NCBI RefSeq assembly: GCF_025766255.1
Contig: NW_026516742.1
Span: 62,001 to 126,000 of the forward strand
Source: Zychaea mexicana
Lineage: Eukaryota > Mucoromycota > Mucoromycetes > Mucorales > Lichtheimiaceae
Direction: 5' to 3'
Length of the DNA stretch: 64,000 nucleotides
Notes under the pieces: generated by a model
The model's input: only the letters and a program-made list of their open reading frames with translations
What the model was told of the DNA's origin: nothing
The model's database searches: none
Translations under genes and position numbers: made by a program
In this document: one piece after another, positions 34,799 through 46,800 of the stretch
How positions within the stretch are numbered: the stretch's first letter is position 1
Layout: each line of letters begins with the position of its first letter

Positions 34799-36183
34799 GC
34801 TTTGTAGTCAAACAATGTTGTTGTTGTTGTTACTGCTGTTGACGTCGTGTATGTGAAAAAGAATACGAGTTTTCAACCGAGAAAGAAGAGGGGCGGGAAC
34901 GCGTTTTGGTCGTGACCAAAAAGGGAGATTTGGTTTCAATGGGAAAAATCGGGCTTCATTTAACCGCCATTGACATATGAAAATTTGTGTTTCGTAATAT
35001 GCCAGATTTGCCCTCGAATAAAGTGTTTTGCAGTATATGCTCGTGGAAACAGTACAGACTTTTGCTCATGTAAAAAGGTTTTTTCTTTTCACAACCCAAC
35101 TTTTGCTGCAGGGAAAAAGAAAAAGACATCGCCCGGGGAGTAGTTTTGACTGAAGTTGGTTTGAGTTCACCATTATCCATAGCAATCACCATCGGGTAAT
35201 ACATGCTGGGCCAAGTCCTTTCATGACCATTGAAAAAGAGCTACCGGAAGTTGTGTTACAGGTGCTCACTCTTTGAGAGGACCAGTATATGAGCTGTCAA
35301 AACAGCTCTCAATCGTTACATTAGAGACGTTTAGGGTTGCGTACCTCCGTTTTACTTGCTATAGGACCATGATAAGTTAACTGTGAAATATGGGTAGCGC
35401 CATAGTAAAAGAACCAGCATATGATATTCCTGCTAACTTTATTAGAAACAGCACGAAGACTTTTATCTTAGGTGAATCGTAGCTAGACCACAAAGAAATA
35501 GACATTTTTTACGTTTCCAATGGTTCAGACTTAGCACGGCGAAGACAAAGGCATTGTTGACATGGCGAATAAAAAGGAAGCTGAGAGTGAGAGCAGAGCG
35601 AGAGAGAGAAACAACTTTTTCATAATCTCCTTAGGTACGAAACACGTCGTAGCTAAAAATTCACGTTTGGACGGTCGTGTCGAGACTTCCTCTTTTTCAC
35701 GCGGTGGATCACTTCAAAGATTTTGTACTTAAGTTCGGTACGCAACCCTAAACGTCTCTATTACAGCATCATGTGGTCGCTTTATTTGTATCTGATGGTC
35801 GTTGTTTCCTTTTATAAATAGCAAGATGGTAATATGGTGATATAAAATAAAGAACGGCGTACCATGAACCAACCTGTTCGAGTGTATGTAGCAGTTCTGT
35901 CAGTCATATATACCAAAAACCATATGCAATGGTCTATATCAGGCCAAACTGGTGTAATGGTGATAAGTGCTAGTGAGATTGCATGTTGTGATCCTCTTTG
36001 AGCTCTGATAACTGAGCGTATGGAACTTTTAGAAGAGTTGGCTACAAAGTAGCATATACGATAGGATCTTGTAAATTATCTTACAAGGTGGATCAAACAT
36101 GGCTGCAGACAGACAGCACTTTTTTATTATTATTATTATCTGTTTTGTATTACTGTTGGTTATATAATTATTCGTCAGCTCCA
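34799..36183. other. Intergenic with inserted MITE
   Basis: Spacer between the acyl-CoA synthetase start (-) and the TAF3 stop (-). The first 100 bases hold the synthetase promoter with a (TTG)n run at about 34,814-34,833. A TA-flanked miniature element occupies 35,324-35,758 (listed separately). No gene. Confidence 0.6.
35324..35758. mobile_element. TA-flanked MITE with perfect 22-bp TIRs
   Basis: GAGACGTTTAGGGTTGCGTACC, split over 35,324-35,345, is matched exactly by its reverse complement at 35,737-35,758 (22 of 22). The dinucleotide TA sits directly outside each end (35,322-35,323 and 35,759-35,760), the target duplication expected of Tc1/mariner-type insertion. The 435-base element has no coding capacity and must depend on a transposase elsewhere. 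The ends do not match a subfamily I know. Being perfect, the TIRs suggest a recent insertion. Confidence 0.85.
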
Positions 36184-38450
36184 TCACTTGCAATTCCTGC
36201 AATACCAAGTTTCGACCTTGTCGCTTTCTGCTATACCAACACATTCACCGTGGTACCATACGTGACATTTGTCGCATGATATCATAAATGTGCCGTAGTC
36301 GATCGTTGGATGGTCGCATATGCATCGCACAACTTCATCCTGCACTTCTTCTCCGTTGGTATGCACCACTGGTGGTATTGGTGCTGGTGCAGGTGCTGGC
36401 GCTGGCGGAGCGGGTGGTGTAGATGATGGTGGTGGTGGCAAATCGTCTGTAGAAGTGATGTCAATTTTTTCATTTGCAGGTTCTGGCCGTTTGATCTTAA
36501 AGCGGATTTTGGGCGTATTCACCGAACTGGCTGAAGAGGGCGTATTTTCTGCGGTTGAAGGCGCTGTGCCATCCAAACCACCACTTCCTCCTGCCCCTGC
36601 CCCTCCGTTGTTTCCGTTTGACAGATTTAGCGTCAGCTTGGGCACCTTTTTCTTTTCTGACCCTTTCTCGGTCGTCTTTCTTTCACCCGATTTTCTTTCG
36701 CCTGAATTCCTTTCACTTGACTTCTTTTCGCCCGACTTTGATTTTCCGGTTGGTTTACCGCCATCAGCGCCACCTCCGGAAGAGAGCGACGCAAGCGATA
36801 TGGGTCGTTGAGTAGGTGAAGTTGTGGATGTCGGTTTACTGACAGCAGCTGCTGGTGTAGTTGTAGTCGTTGCGCTTGTTGGCAGGGCGACGGCTGCTGT
36901 TGCTGCTAATGATGATGCTGATGAAGAGGATGGAAGGGTTGGAGTAGATGTAGTTGGTCTGGATGTTGATGCGGTGATGATTTCTTCAGAAGGATGCTTA
37001 CGGTTGTATTGTCCACCAGCCAAAGTCGCTAACATGGACGTATTATTGATGTTGCTGGCGCCTGCACCACTGTTGTTGTTGTTATTGTTGTTGTTGCCAT
37101 GGGCACTGGACGACGACGGTCGTATGGCGGTTGACTCTTGCTGCGCTGGTGTTGTACCGTTGCTTGTCGGATTGGCAGCGGGAGCAGGCGCTGATGTCAT
37201 TGCTACATCCACCAGCAAATTCGGTGATGACAATTTCGATATCATGGCCGGTGGAGCAACACGTCGTAACAGCTCTTCCAAAATACCCGCACTGTTTCCA
37301 AACATGGTGTTTCCCGGTGCCGCTTCGTCTTGTGTAAATTTCCTGAACATTGCATGGTTGCCAGCCAATGCTTCCCGCTGTTGTTTACGTCTTTCTTGTT
37401 GTTCCTTATCCGCAAGTGAATACATAGCCTTCTTCATTGGTAAGCTGCTTAATGCCACTCGCCGTCGTTTTGATGCTGGTGACTGTTGCAGCTCTTGTTG
37501 ATCATGTTGCTGTCTGCTGTTTTCTTCGTTTTCGCGAAGCGATAGCAATGTTGCTCCTTTGTCTGCTGCCAACGCAGATTCTTCGAACGGCACGACGTGT
37601 GTGAATGGATTTTCAACGGGTTTCTTTCTATGACGGACAATGATGGGTGCTGGTACAGCTGGGCTTCCGGGTGAGGATTGTCGAGTTATGGACGGCATCA
37701 CTTGTGGTAACGCGCGTGGTGGCGGAGTCGCGTCTTCTTTGACAGACGATGGGAAACGCGGCAGGTATGGTGGTATATAATCCGGCAGTCCATTGTTCTC
37801 CTCCGGGCCCTTGTCCTTCTTCTCACCCTTGGGTATAAGTTCCTTCGCTTCATCTTTTGCTCCCTCCTCTTTTTCTACTTCGCCGTCTAAAAAGTACAGT
37901 TCTTCGTCGTATTCGTTTTCGTCGTCGTCGTCGTTGCTGTCTGATGGTATATCCTTATATTCGTATACTAGTGCGTCATCGTGGTTACTTCGACCATTCC
38001 TTACGACGTCTACCATTAGTAATTCAATTAGCCTCTTTTATTTTCTTTTTTCTTTTTTTTCAATAATATATGTTTTATGGAGGCTAAGTCGAAAGGAAAA
38101 GGAATTTGCAACGGTGCCAAATTTATCTTACCTTCCAGCGTACGACCTGGATCAGACTGTGGAGTCCAGCTTGGCATTAATGCCTTGCCTTCTAACTCAA
38201 GCCATTCTTTCAAGGATTCAGGTGTAATTCCGAGTTCGTCGAGGCCGTCTACCACATCCCGAATATTGCCAGTAGATCGACCTGCGAGTTGAGCGTACGA
38301 TGATGTCGTGCTGGCTAACAGCTGAATGTATTGGCTCAAAATATCAGTTAAACTGTTGGTCGGGTCGGAATGAGCAGAATCAAATCCTGCAGATTGTAAG
38401 ATCTGTAACGCTGTTGTCCGTAACAACGCGAAACAGAATTGGTCGGTCAT
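36184..38450 (-). CDS. TAF3: TFIID subunit TAF3 (histone fold + PHD finger)
   Basis: Subunit of the general transcription factor TFIID; the PHD finger of animal TAF3 reads H3K4me3. Two exons, 38,450-38,132 and 38,009-36,184, close to 715 codons (714 aa). Exon 1 is a bromodomain-associated (BTP) histone fold: ALLRTTALQILQSAGFDSA, TDILSQYIQLLASTT and ELGITPESLKEWL. Exon 2 has an acidic patch, a conserved TAF3/TAF8-type PDYIPPYLPRFPS motif, long S/T/A/N/Q-rich disorder, a K/R-rich region with GEKKSSER-type repeats and a C-terminal PHD finger (CICDHPTIDYGTFMISC, CDKCHVWYHGECVG, WYCRNC) that runs to the last residue. An ATG nine codons upstream (38,477) is possible. Yeast Taf3 lacks the PHD finger, so this is the animal-like form. 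Confidence 0.93.
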
Positions 38451-39008
38451 TATGTTCAGAAAATGGGGTATGAGCAAAAGAGCAGTCGACTTTTAATCAT
38501 ATCCGAACTTTGAAGAGGCAACGGCAAAATAGCAAGTCCGACGCCCAGGTTTCCCTTATTTCTCGCCGTGTCTTTGTTTCTGAGAGCACCTGAATCTAAA
38601 ATCACTACCATGAGACTTAAAAGTCATTCAAGATCTTGCATATAACATGCTCGTACCTAATCAGCAGTTGACTTATTGTTAATTACAGCAATTATGTAAT
38701 GCTCATTATAAATTAACCATCATGTTAACGAGCTTGCAGGGTAACTATAGTGATGAAATAGTATCAAGAACAGGAAAGGTTTGCGCCTATGCTTCTATTC
38801 TTTTGTGATGATATCAAACTGGCATTCGCTACCCTAGAAAATGTCATTATTAGCTCATCTATCACTATAAGAGTATAATATGTATTGAAGAACACAATCT
38901 ATCGTGCCTTCTAGATATTATATGGTGCTATCTCTTCTCGTCGTTGTCTACGCTGATACTTGTTGAAAGGGAACTGATATATCCAGCCCAAAAAAAAAAG
39001 ATACAACA
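38451..39008. other. Intergenic/promoter of TAF3
   Basis: AT-rich upstream region of TAF3 and of the candidate gene at 39,009. No further feature seen. Confidence 0.5.
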
Positions 39009-39909
39009 ATGTCTGAAGGTATTAAGCATAATTGGGTGTATAGGAGAACCACACTCTATCCCTTAGATAGAAACACTTTCGTACTGATTACTCGTGACTT
39101 TGGATCGACCTGGTTAGTACGGGTATATGGAGGCTTATGTGTAAGTATACAGGTGTTATATATTGCTAGCTAAGCCTAGCTTGTCATACCAATACCAACT
39201 GTATCGAGGATTCTGTGGTATGATTCACTAAGCACTTAATGCAACTCAGTTTCCTAGACTATACTGTTATGTACCTATATTGCAAGTACAAGTTATCATA
39301 CTGTCGATTTGAGTCAACTTGACTCTATTCGTAATACATACCTAGTTGATAGCTTTAAACCTGAAGCATTGCTTCCAGAGGGGGGAACCATTGTACTAAG
39401 TGTTCGACCTGCCTATTTCTGTACTTTTCACGAATTTAAAGCGGACCAACGTATAGAGCTGTTGTCAAGCGACCGACAACATAATACTGCATTCTTGAAT
39501 ATTAAAAATGCCAAATGATTATGTAAGCTTTGATAGAAAGCATAATGTCTATAACAATGTACACTTGGCTTACAACAAACAAATACTGTACTGTGCTCTA
39601 TTACCATCGATGTTATTCTTATATGTACTATGACATTTGATAAGTTAGACGCTGCTGCATGAAAATGCGTCTACAAGTTAGAAGTCTGCTACCCTTGTGG
39701 CGATTGACTATGAAAAATATTGTTTTCATGAGCTTCTATAATCAAACCTCCTTTCGTTAAAAGCATTGCTGAGCTAGACACTTCATTTTCTAAAGCTGCG
39801 ACCACAATTTACGTATGGCGGCGATCTGCTACAGAGGATGATTCTATGTGGGAAAGGTTTATTATGACACGTGAACATCCACGCAAAGATACAGAAATAC
39901 AGTATTAAT
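39009..39909 (+). CDS. Candidate small multi-exon gene, unrecognised
   Basis: Exon 1 from ATG at 39,009 reads MSEGIKHNWVYRRTTLYPLD, then FVLITRDFGSTWLVRVYGG, and stops at a perfect GTAAGT donor in phase 0. A TTTCCTAG acceptor near 39,257 opens a phase-0 frame: YHTVDLSQLDSIRNTYLVDS, FKPEALLPEGGTIVLSVRPA, YFCTFHEFKADQRIELLSSD, to a TGA at about 39,517. A further open stretch at 39,740-39,909 (KPPFVKSIAELDTSFSKAAT, VWRRSATEDDSMWERFIMTR, stop) looks like a third exon, but I cannot place its splice. The composition looks like real protein rather than random translation. No family recognised. It may be a lineage-specific gene; low certainty on extent. Confidence 0.45.
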
Positions 39910-40842
39910 ATAAAGAGAATACTTGTTCATACGTTCACTCTTAAGTTATATAGGGGATGAACAGAAGAAATGAAAATTGACTTTGGGTAAGAATAGCTCA
40001 AGAACGCGACGGCGGTCTACAACACTTTGGCGACAATGCAGGGGCGGTGGTATTATACAGCTCTTTACCCCGCATACTGTATACGACCTGCCATAAATGA
40101 TTTTATATTACAAACCAGATCGATCTAAGCATTATAACGGAACAGCAAAGTGATACGTGTAAATGTGCTTTCATCACATGGTTTTGCGCCTGTGGAAAAG
40201 GCGATATTCTCATCATGAGGATAAAAGATCGCCTCTCCCTTCTGATAATTGCTCAAAGCGGCAATAATGAACGATATGTCCCTATCAATTTGAATGAACA
40301 AGATGTATGCAAAGGTTCAGAATTTTGCGCTATACGCAATGTTTTTTTAAAACTTGTCTGGAGGGTAGAGAATAAGCTTGAAAGAGAGCGCTAGGTCAAA
40401 ACAATAGCATCGATGTTGGGAGGTCCAGCCACCAAACCTGCGAAACGTGTACAAACAGGCGATTCTGTATGGCCAAGGTACTAGTAGTTTTTTTTGGGAG
40501 GGAGAGGCAGAAAACAAGCGCTTAGTTCAGTTCATGGCCAGCAAAAACAAACAACGAGTTTACTGAGCCTTTCCACATACTAGTCTTCTTCTCAGAGATG
40601 CAACGCTTTTAGCTTTTCTGTCGCTTCGAAAACTGCAAGTGCAAAAAGAAGGTGTGCGCAAAAAATGCAAGTGGTTCACTCATCTCGCTCAGGGTCGGGC
40701 TTTTCCTTCGCACGCAGGCCCTCGCTTGCTCCCTCTCTATTTTACTCTCTTCTTTTTCTTCAGCGCACACACGCACGGTTTGCCGTAAACGCTCGATCGT
40801 TAGCTCCATAACAGACACAAAGCACATCTGGACCTGCCGGAC
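39910..40842. other. Intergenic/promoter of the giant ASH gene
   Basis: About 930 bp, no supported gene. CT-rich runs near 40,720-40,765 precede the ATG at 40,843 and may be the transcription start region. Confidence 0.5.
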
Positions 40843-43800
40843 ATGACCAGTCGCAATGAGCGCTCGTCGTCGTCGTCGTCTTCCGTTCCATATCCAGAAG
40901 ATCAATTGCGCACCAACACCAACACCAGCACAACCAACGGTAACAATACCAGCGCCATTACAACAGCCGCAAATAATGGAATTGGCAGCAATAGCAACAA
41001 CAGCAGCAAACAACCCTTGTTCGAATTGGTCAACGTCCACAACCGCATTACGCTAGATAATGTGTACCAGAACGGTTTGCATGCACTTAAACGACTTGAG
41101 ATACGCAACTTGACCGACCAGTGGATCTTGGTCAAAATGCGTTCCAATTTGCGTAACCAGGTTGCGTTTCAGCTTGACAACGAGAACCTGCGCGATTTGC
41201 CGGCAGGAGCATTTGACACAATTGCAACCAATACGGTCGATTGGTCCAGAAACGATGCTGCAGGCGAGTTTCATTTCAACCAGCTGTTCAACTACGTCAA
41301 TCATATCGATCACCTGGAACTTGGACCACGAGAATCGCGCCCCTTCATTTTGGCGTTTTTGCCGGAAACTAGCAGGCAAATGACCGACAATATGGTGCGA
41401 GCAGACGAGGAGGAAGGAAACGAGGCGTCAGAAGGACGTTTTAACGTGCACCATGATCCAGCTGCCGAAGAGGGTAACATGTACGAAAGCTTCAATGTTA
41501 CCGGAAGCTTATTCTTTTTCGGATACTATGTCAACGACGATGAGACAGCTGCGCCAAATCAACAGCAACAACAACTGCAAGAACTGCAGCAATCGTCGTC
41601 AACGCCAGCTGCGTATCAAATGTCGGTCAAATTTCGAGCGAGCGTCTGTCAATCGGTAATGTGGACGGATGTCGCAGAGACGGGCGTCAATTTTGACGAC
41701 TGTATGCTGGGCGAGGAGTGTTACAAGGACTTTACAATTCAAAACAACTCGGAGATCGAGTTGCATTGGTTGGTGAACACAGTTGACCTTTCCAACTTGA
41801 ATCGTGAAGGATGGTTGCAGTTCTCGGACGCCGAGACGGGCAAGGTCCTGGACTATGAGCCGATCCCAGGCCATTCTCATCGGTTGGTACGATTGACGTT
41901 TATGCCAAAGGAGGTCGGCGAATTCAACTACGATCTGCAAATTGAAAATGCTAATGAAGCACGCAACGTCGTACAAACCAAAGTCCATGCGTCTGTACGA
42001 TCGATCTTGCGTGAAGAGTCGTTGATCGTCAGTAGCGGCAATGTAATCGATTTTGGTGACTGTGTATCTGGTACATGGACCATGCGACAAATCGTTCTCA
42101 ACAATGTCGGCGAGTCATCAGTCGAGGTGCGCTTTATACCTGAAGCAGCTGACGTTGTGTTTGATATAAAAGCCGCATTGGAGCCTGGAGAAGCGGTACT
42201 AGAAGCAGAACACAAAGGAAAAAGAAGGGACCAGCAACTGCATAATCATCAGCATCAACAACTATCTGAACAAGATTTGCCTGGGCGACTAAGTACAGGT
42301 AGCAGGCAACAGGGGTCTGAGAAGGGATCAACGAATGCATTGACAACGACGCCAAATGCTGCTAGCATCAGCGAGATCTCCGGGCCCAACAGTGAAGTGA
42401 GCTCAAGAGCATCGTCACCAGCATCATCCAGGAATGTCGCACGTATCTCAGAATATGACGTTTCGCCTTCTCCAACTTCACAAGAATCGTACGGCAATGG
42501 TAGTAGTAGCACAGGAGGCACACGAATGCAAACGCCACCCACTGACAAGCCCGACAGCACGTATGATGTGTCAAAGGACGAGTCCACAAGTCGGCTGCTT
42601 GAACTGTCAAACGACCGGTCGTCCACACCAACATTGAATTCAGCGGGTAGCTACACGCGTATCGAGGATCTGGTCTTGCGTCCGGGAAAAGAGCGCGTTA
42701 TTCAAGTATCGTATCGGCCACGAAAGGATATCTCTGTCAACGACTTTAATGCAGGACAACTTATCCGGCGCAATTTCCGTATCGCCCTCGAGTATGGCAC
42801 CTATCGCAGCGCCGAGCCTAAAGAACGCAAAGCGATCCAGTGCAAGGCGCGAACATGCACGTCGTTTGTCGAAGTCATCCCGAAAAGCATTAATTTCGGC
42901 GACACTGACGTCGGCACACTCAAATCGCTTCCGATCAACATCTTCAATCGATCCGACATTATCGCTCGTGTCGAGTTGCAATTCTCCTCCAAAGTGCTGA
43001 ACTGCTTGCGTGGTGAAATCGTCATTCAGCCGCGCAGCTACGTCGAGCTCAAACTGGATTTATACCCCCGCAAAGTCAATCCAGAGTATCGCAAGCAAAT
43101 TACACTCGTCAACTATTTGAACCGTGACAATGACCAGATTGTCGAAGTCCAGAGCACCAACATTGACAAGAACCGCGTGACATTCCACTCGTTGTTCTAT
43201 CGTATTCTCACCACCACAGGCGCCAATTTTCTGGACTTTGGCTCAATTGTGCTCAACTCACCATCCATCCGCACATTCACGGTTGAAAACATCCGTAGCG
43301 CGCCACTGACGTTGGAAATCACCACGTCGTTACTAGATGATATTGCCGTGTTTGTCAAGAAAAAGAGGTCCGATCAGCAGCCGTCCATCGTAACTCCTGG
43401 CAAGAAATTTGGTCAAGTCAAGCCAATGGACAAGTCGAGTAAGTTACACAAAACAGACTGATGTACTGTTTACGTTTATGCTAACCTTATTTTTGCTTCT
43501 GCTTCCCAAGTTCTCGCAAACCTGGACCGCAACATAGCAACCGGTGTTTCCATGCCACGTCCGTTACCAGCAACTAAGAAGAATGGCTTACCGCAAGCAG
43601 TCCTTCGAGGACAAGCGGCTGCGACACCCACAGCGGCAGACAGTTATTCGACTGCATACTTGGATCTTGCAACGACGCCGTTACGACACTCTGCGCTATC
43701 ACGCAGAAAGCACGTCGTTTTGAATAGCACAAACAAGCCAAGTCAGTCGCAAGCATCACATATCAGCCGTGTAATAAAGCACCATCGTGTTTCAGATTTG

Positions 43801-46800
43801 GCCGAACGGAAATTGACTAAACACCAGAGCAGAGGATCCTCGGACCAATCCAGCAGCACGACCAATGGCGCTAAATCAAATGGGATAAAGAAGCGTTCAC
43901 AGAGGGGTGATTCGTACGAGACAGAAGGCGTTAAATCGAAACGGTCTCTGGGAATCACTGCTGCTCGGTACAAATCACGTAAGAACCTTGATTGGGCAGA
44001 TATCGCTGGCAAGTCGCGCGTGCCGTTTGAAGACTTGATTTCGGTGCTGGAGCACGGGTCGAAAGCAGCAACACCATTGTTTCCCAAACAATCAGCCGAG
44101 GAGCGATTCGTTCGACAGCAGCTTGCATGGCGCCGCGAACTGGACCGTCTGATTGAGAAAGGCGATCTTGTGCGATCATCCATAATCAATGTCGATCCGC
44201 AAGGCGAAGAGGAAGTCGTCATTGTGTTTACGCCGAATAGTGACACAAAGCCGCATGTCCAAAGTGCGCCAAAAAAGCAAGACGCACGGATATTTTTGCG
44301 TCTGGTCGACTTTGACCGCAACATTGAGCAAGAGGAGTTTGCCAGTCTGCTGTATGGTGACCAGTCGACCATCCCTGTCCGTGAAGTGATTGTCCGTGCC
44401 CAGCTAAGTCGCTCCATTATGGATCTCGGTCAGAAGAATATTAATTTCGGTTTGGTCGAACGAAACGAGCGGCATGCCAAATCGATCGTCCTGCACAATC
44501 GCAGCGAAACACCATTGCTGTACGCGATCCGCAAATCGGGTTCGATCGCATCGGGCGATATCATTTTGGGCGCTGGTCGGTATGGTGTTGTACGTGCCTT
44601 TGGTAAACGTGAGATCGACTTTGTCTTTGAGCCGACACTTGCAGGGCATTTCATGGAACGCCTGGTTGTTGAGAATATCCGTGACCGGACCAACGATAGG
44701 GTGCTACTACTCAAGGCCATGGTGCGCAAGCCGTCTACGTTCTTTATCAAGTCGCTCGAACTTGCTTTTGGCCCATGTCTCATCGACCAATCATGCCAGC
44801 GCGTCGAGACAATTGTGTTGACAAATACCAACAAACAAACGCGGTTGTTCGAGATCCGTGTGGATCCCAACGAGGCAAACTTTGGACGGTACTATGGCGA
44901 ATTTGACTTTGTTGTTGAAGATGACGAGTCGAGCCAGTTGTCTAAAGAAGCCGAAGAGGAAATTGAAAATTTGGAGCAAAAGCTCAAAATTGCTCGACGC
45001 AAGGGCCAACCAGACAAGGAGAAGAAATACCTAAAGAAACTGGCCAAGCTGCGCAAGCTCGACGTACTTGAAGAAGATGGAGATGCCAGCAAAAACTCGC
45101 AAAACAACGACAGTTCAAGCGGTGCAGCGGCAGGAGGCTCAGAAGATCAGACCAAGAAGGCCAACTCAGCTGAAGAAAACAAGGAGAGCGCCAACATTTT
45201 TAAAAAGACGCCCGAAAGTGTAGTATTTCCCTTAGATCCGAACGCAACCAAGACTATCTCGGTGCATTTCAAGGTTGTGGCGCGGCCTGTGCAGTCAAAC
45301 ACGTTTGACAATGATACCCCAATGGAGCGTATGCAACATGTCGGAGGGCAAATCATGGCCCACGAATACAAGAACACGGATACCAACAAAATGATAACGT
45401 ATACTGCCACGCTATGCCAGGATCAATCTGCATACAAGGAGGCCCTTGCTATGGAATCGTCCGACCAGGCAACGGCTGCTGCGGCAGGGGCAGCAGCAAC
45501 AACAGCGGAAGCAGATAGTGCGGTTGTCATAGAAAGTGCAGAAGCAGAGAAGCGCACAGAGAGGAAGTCGTCGGACCTGATGGATGGTCAACCTGAGCCA
45601 CTGAAATTGGAGCGATCGTTCTTTGACGGCGGACGAGTCGAGGTGGATCAAAAGTCAACATTCTACGTGCGCGTATCGAACGAGTCGGATGATCCCCTCG
45701 AGTATGAATTCTTGTTGGACGCGAACGAAAAGCACTTTTTCATTTGCCCGGAGACAAACACATCGCTGGCACCCAAGGAGACGCGTAAGCTCATGTTTGA
45801 AATCCTGCCGACAAGTGTCGGTAAGCAGCAGCATACATTCTGCATACGCAACTGCCGCACCAACATTATACAAACCTTCACGCTACAATGTCTTGTGCAT
45901 TACAAGTCGTACCTGGCATTCCCGTCATTGTCCGAAGAGAACAAGGGCGAGCTGGATCTTGGCTTTTCGTATGTCGACCCAGGCACCAAGTACTCGCAAG
46001 TGACCCCACTGCTGGTGGAAAATGTATCCGGACAAGACTTGTTTATTACCTGCCAAAGCAATTTGTCACATCAAGTTCTAATTTTTGTCGATGAGACAGG
46101 AGAGCGCGGTCTAGTGGAGATGATGCCTTTCAAGCAGGGTAGCATGACGACAGTGTGGGTAGCGGTTCAACCAAACTTATTGACGGGTTATCTGGGCAGT
46201 TCCTCAGCGGATGAGTGTCGTGAACTTGTAGGTGGTATCAAGTTCTCTATATATACCCAAGACGACCAGACACCGGTGGCAGCAGAAGCAATAACACCAG
46301 TAACGACATCCAAGGAAGAGGAAGGAAAGAATGCTGAAAAAGAAGGATCCACTGAAGGCGAGGACGACAGATTGGTGTTGATGCTGACGCAGACAGTCAA
46401 ATTCATTTCAATTATCGGTCAATCTCACCTGGAGGTATCTCATCAAAAGATCAATCTGGGCTACACTGATAAGCTTGGTGCAGAATTTTATGGCTCGTTT
46501 ACTATCAAGAACAAATCTGGCCAGCTACCATTGGATTACGAGGTCGAGTGTCCGAGCAGAAACATTGTCCTGGATAGACGAGGTGGAACACTCAACGGAT
46601 GGCGGGGTATCGTTGCTGCTAACGAGTCAGCGCTGGATTACCTGGATCAAAAAGAACGACGGCAGCAACAGCAGCAACAGGAGCAGCAAAAACAGTCAAA
46701 TGATGTCGCGAATATTCCGACCATGTCGGTTGCTCAGATCACGTTCCGCATACACGCGTATCGGTATGGTCTACTCAGCGAGAAGCTTATTGTCACAAAC

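Noticed and set aside
35331..35340. TTTAGGG telomere-like heptamer in the MITE end
   Set aside because: Single occurrence inside a terminal inverted repeat, not an array.
36320..37501. Long plus-strand open frames rich in Gly/Val/Ala opposite TAF3
   Set aside because: They mirror the Pro/Ala/Thr/Ser-rich disordered part of TAF3 on the other strand; no splice or domain support.
43743..44417. 224-residue minus-strand frame within the giant gene
   Set aside because: Antisense shadow; no domain, and the plus-strand frame is continuous and family-like.
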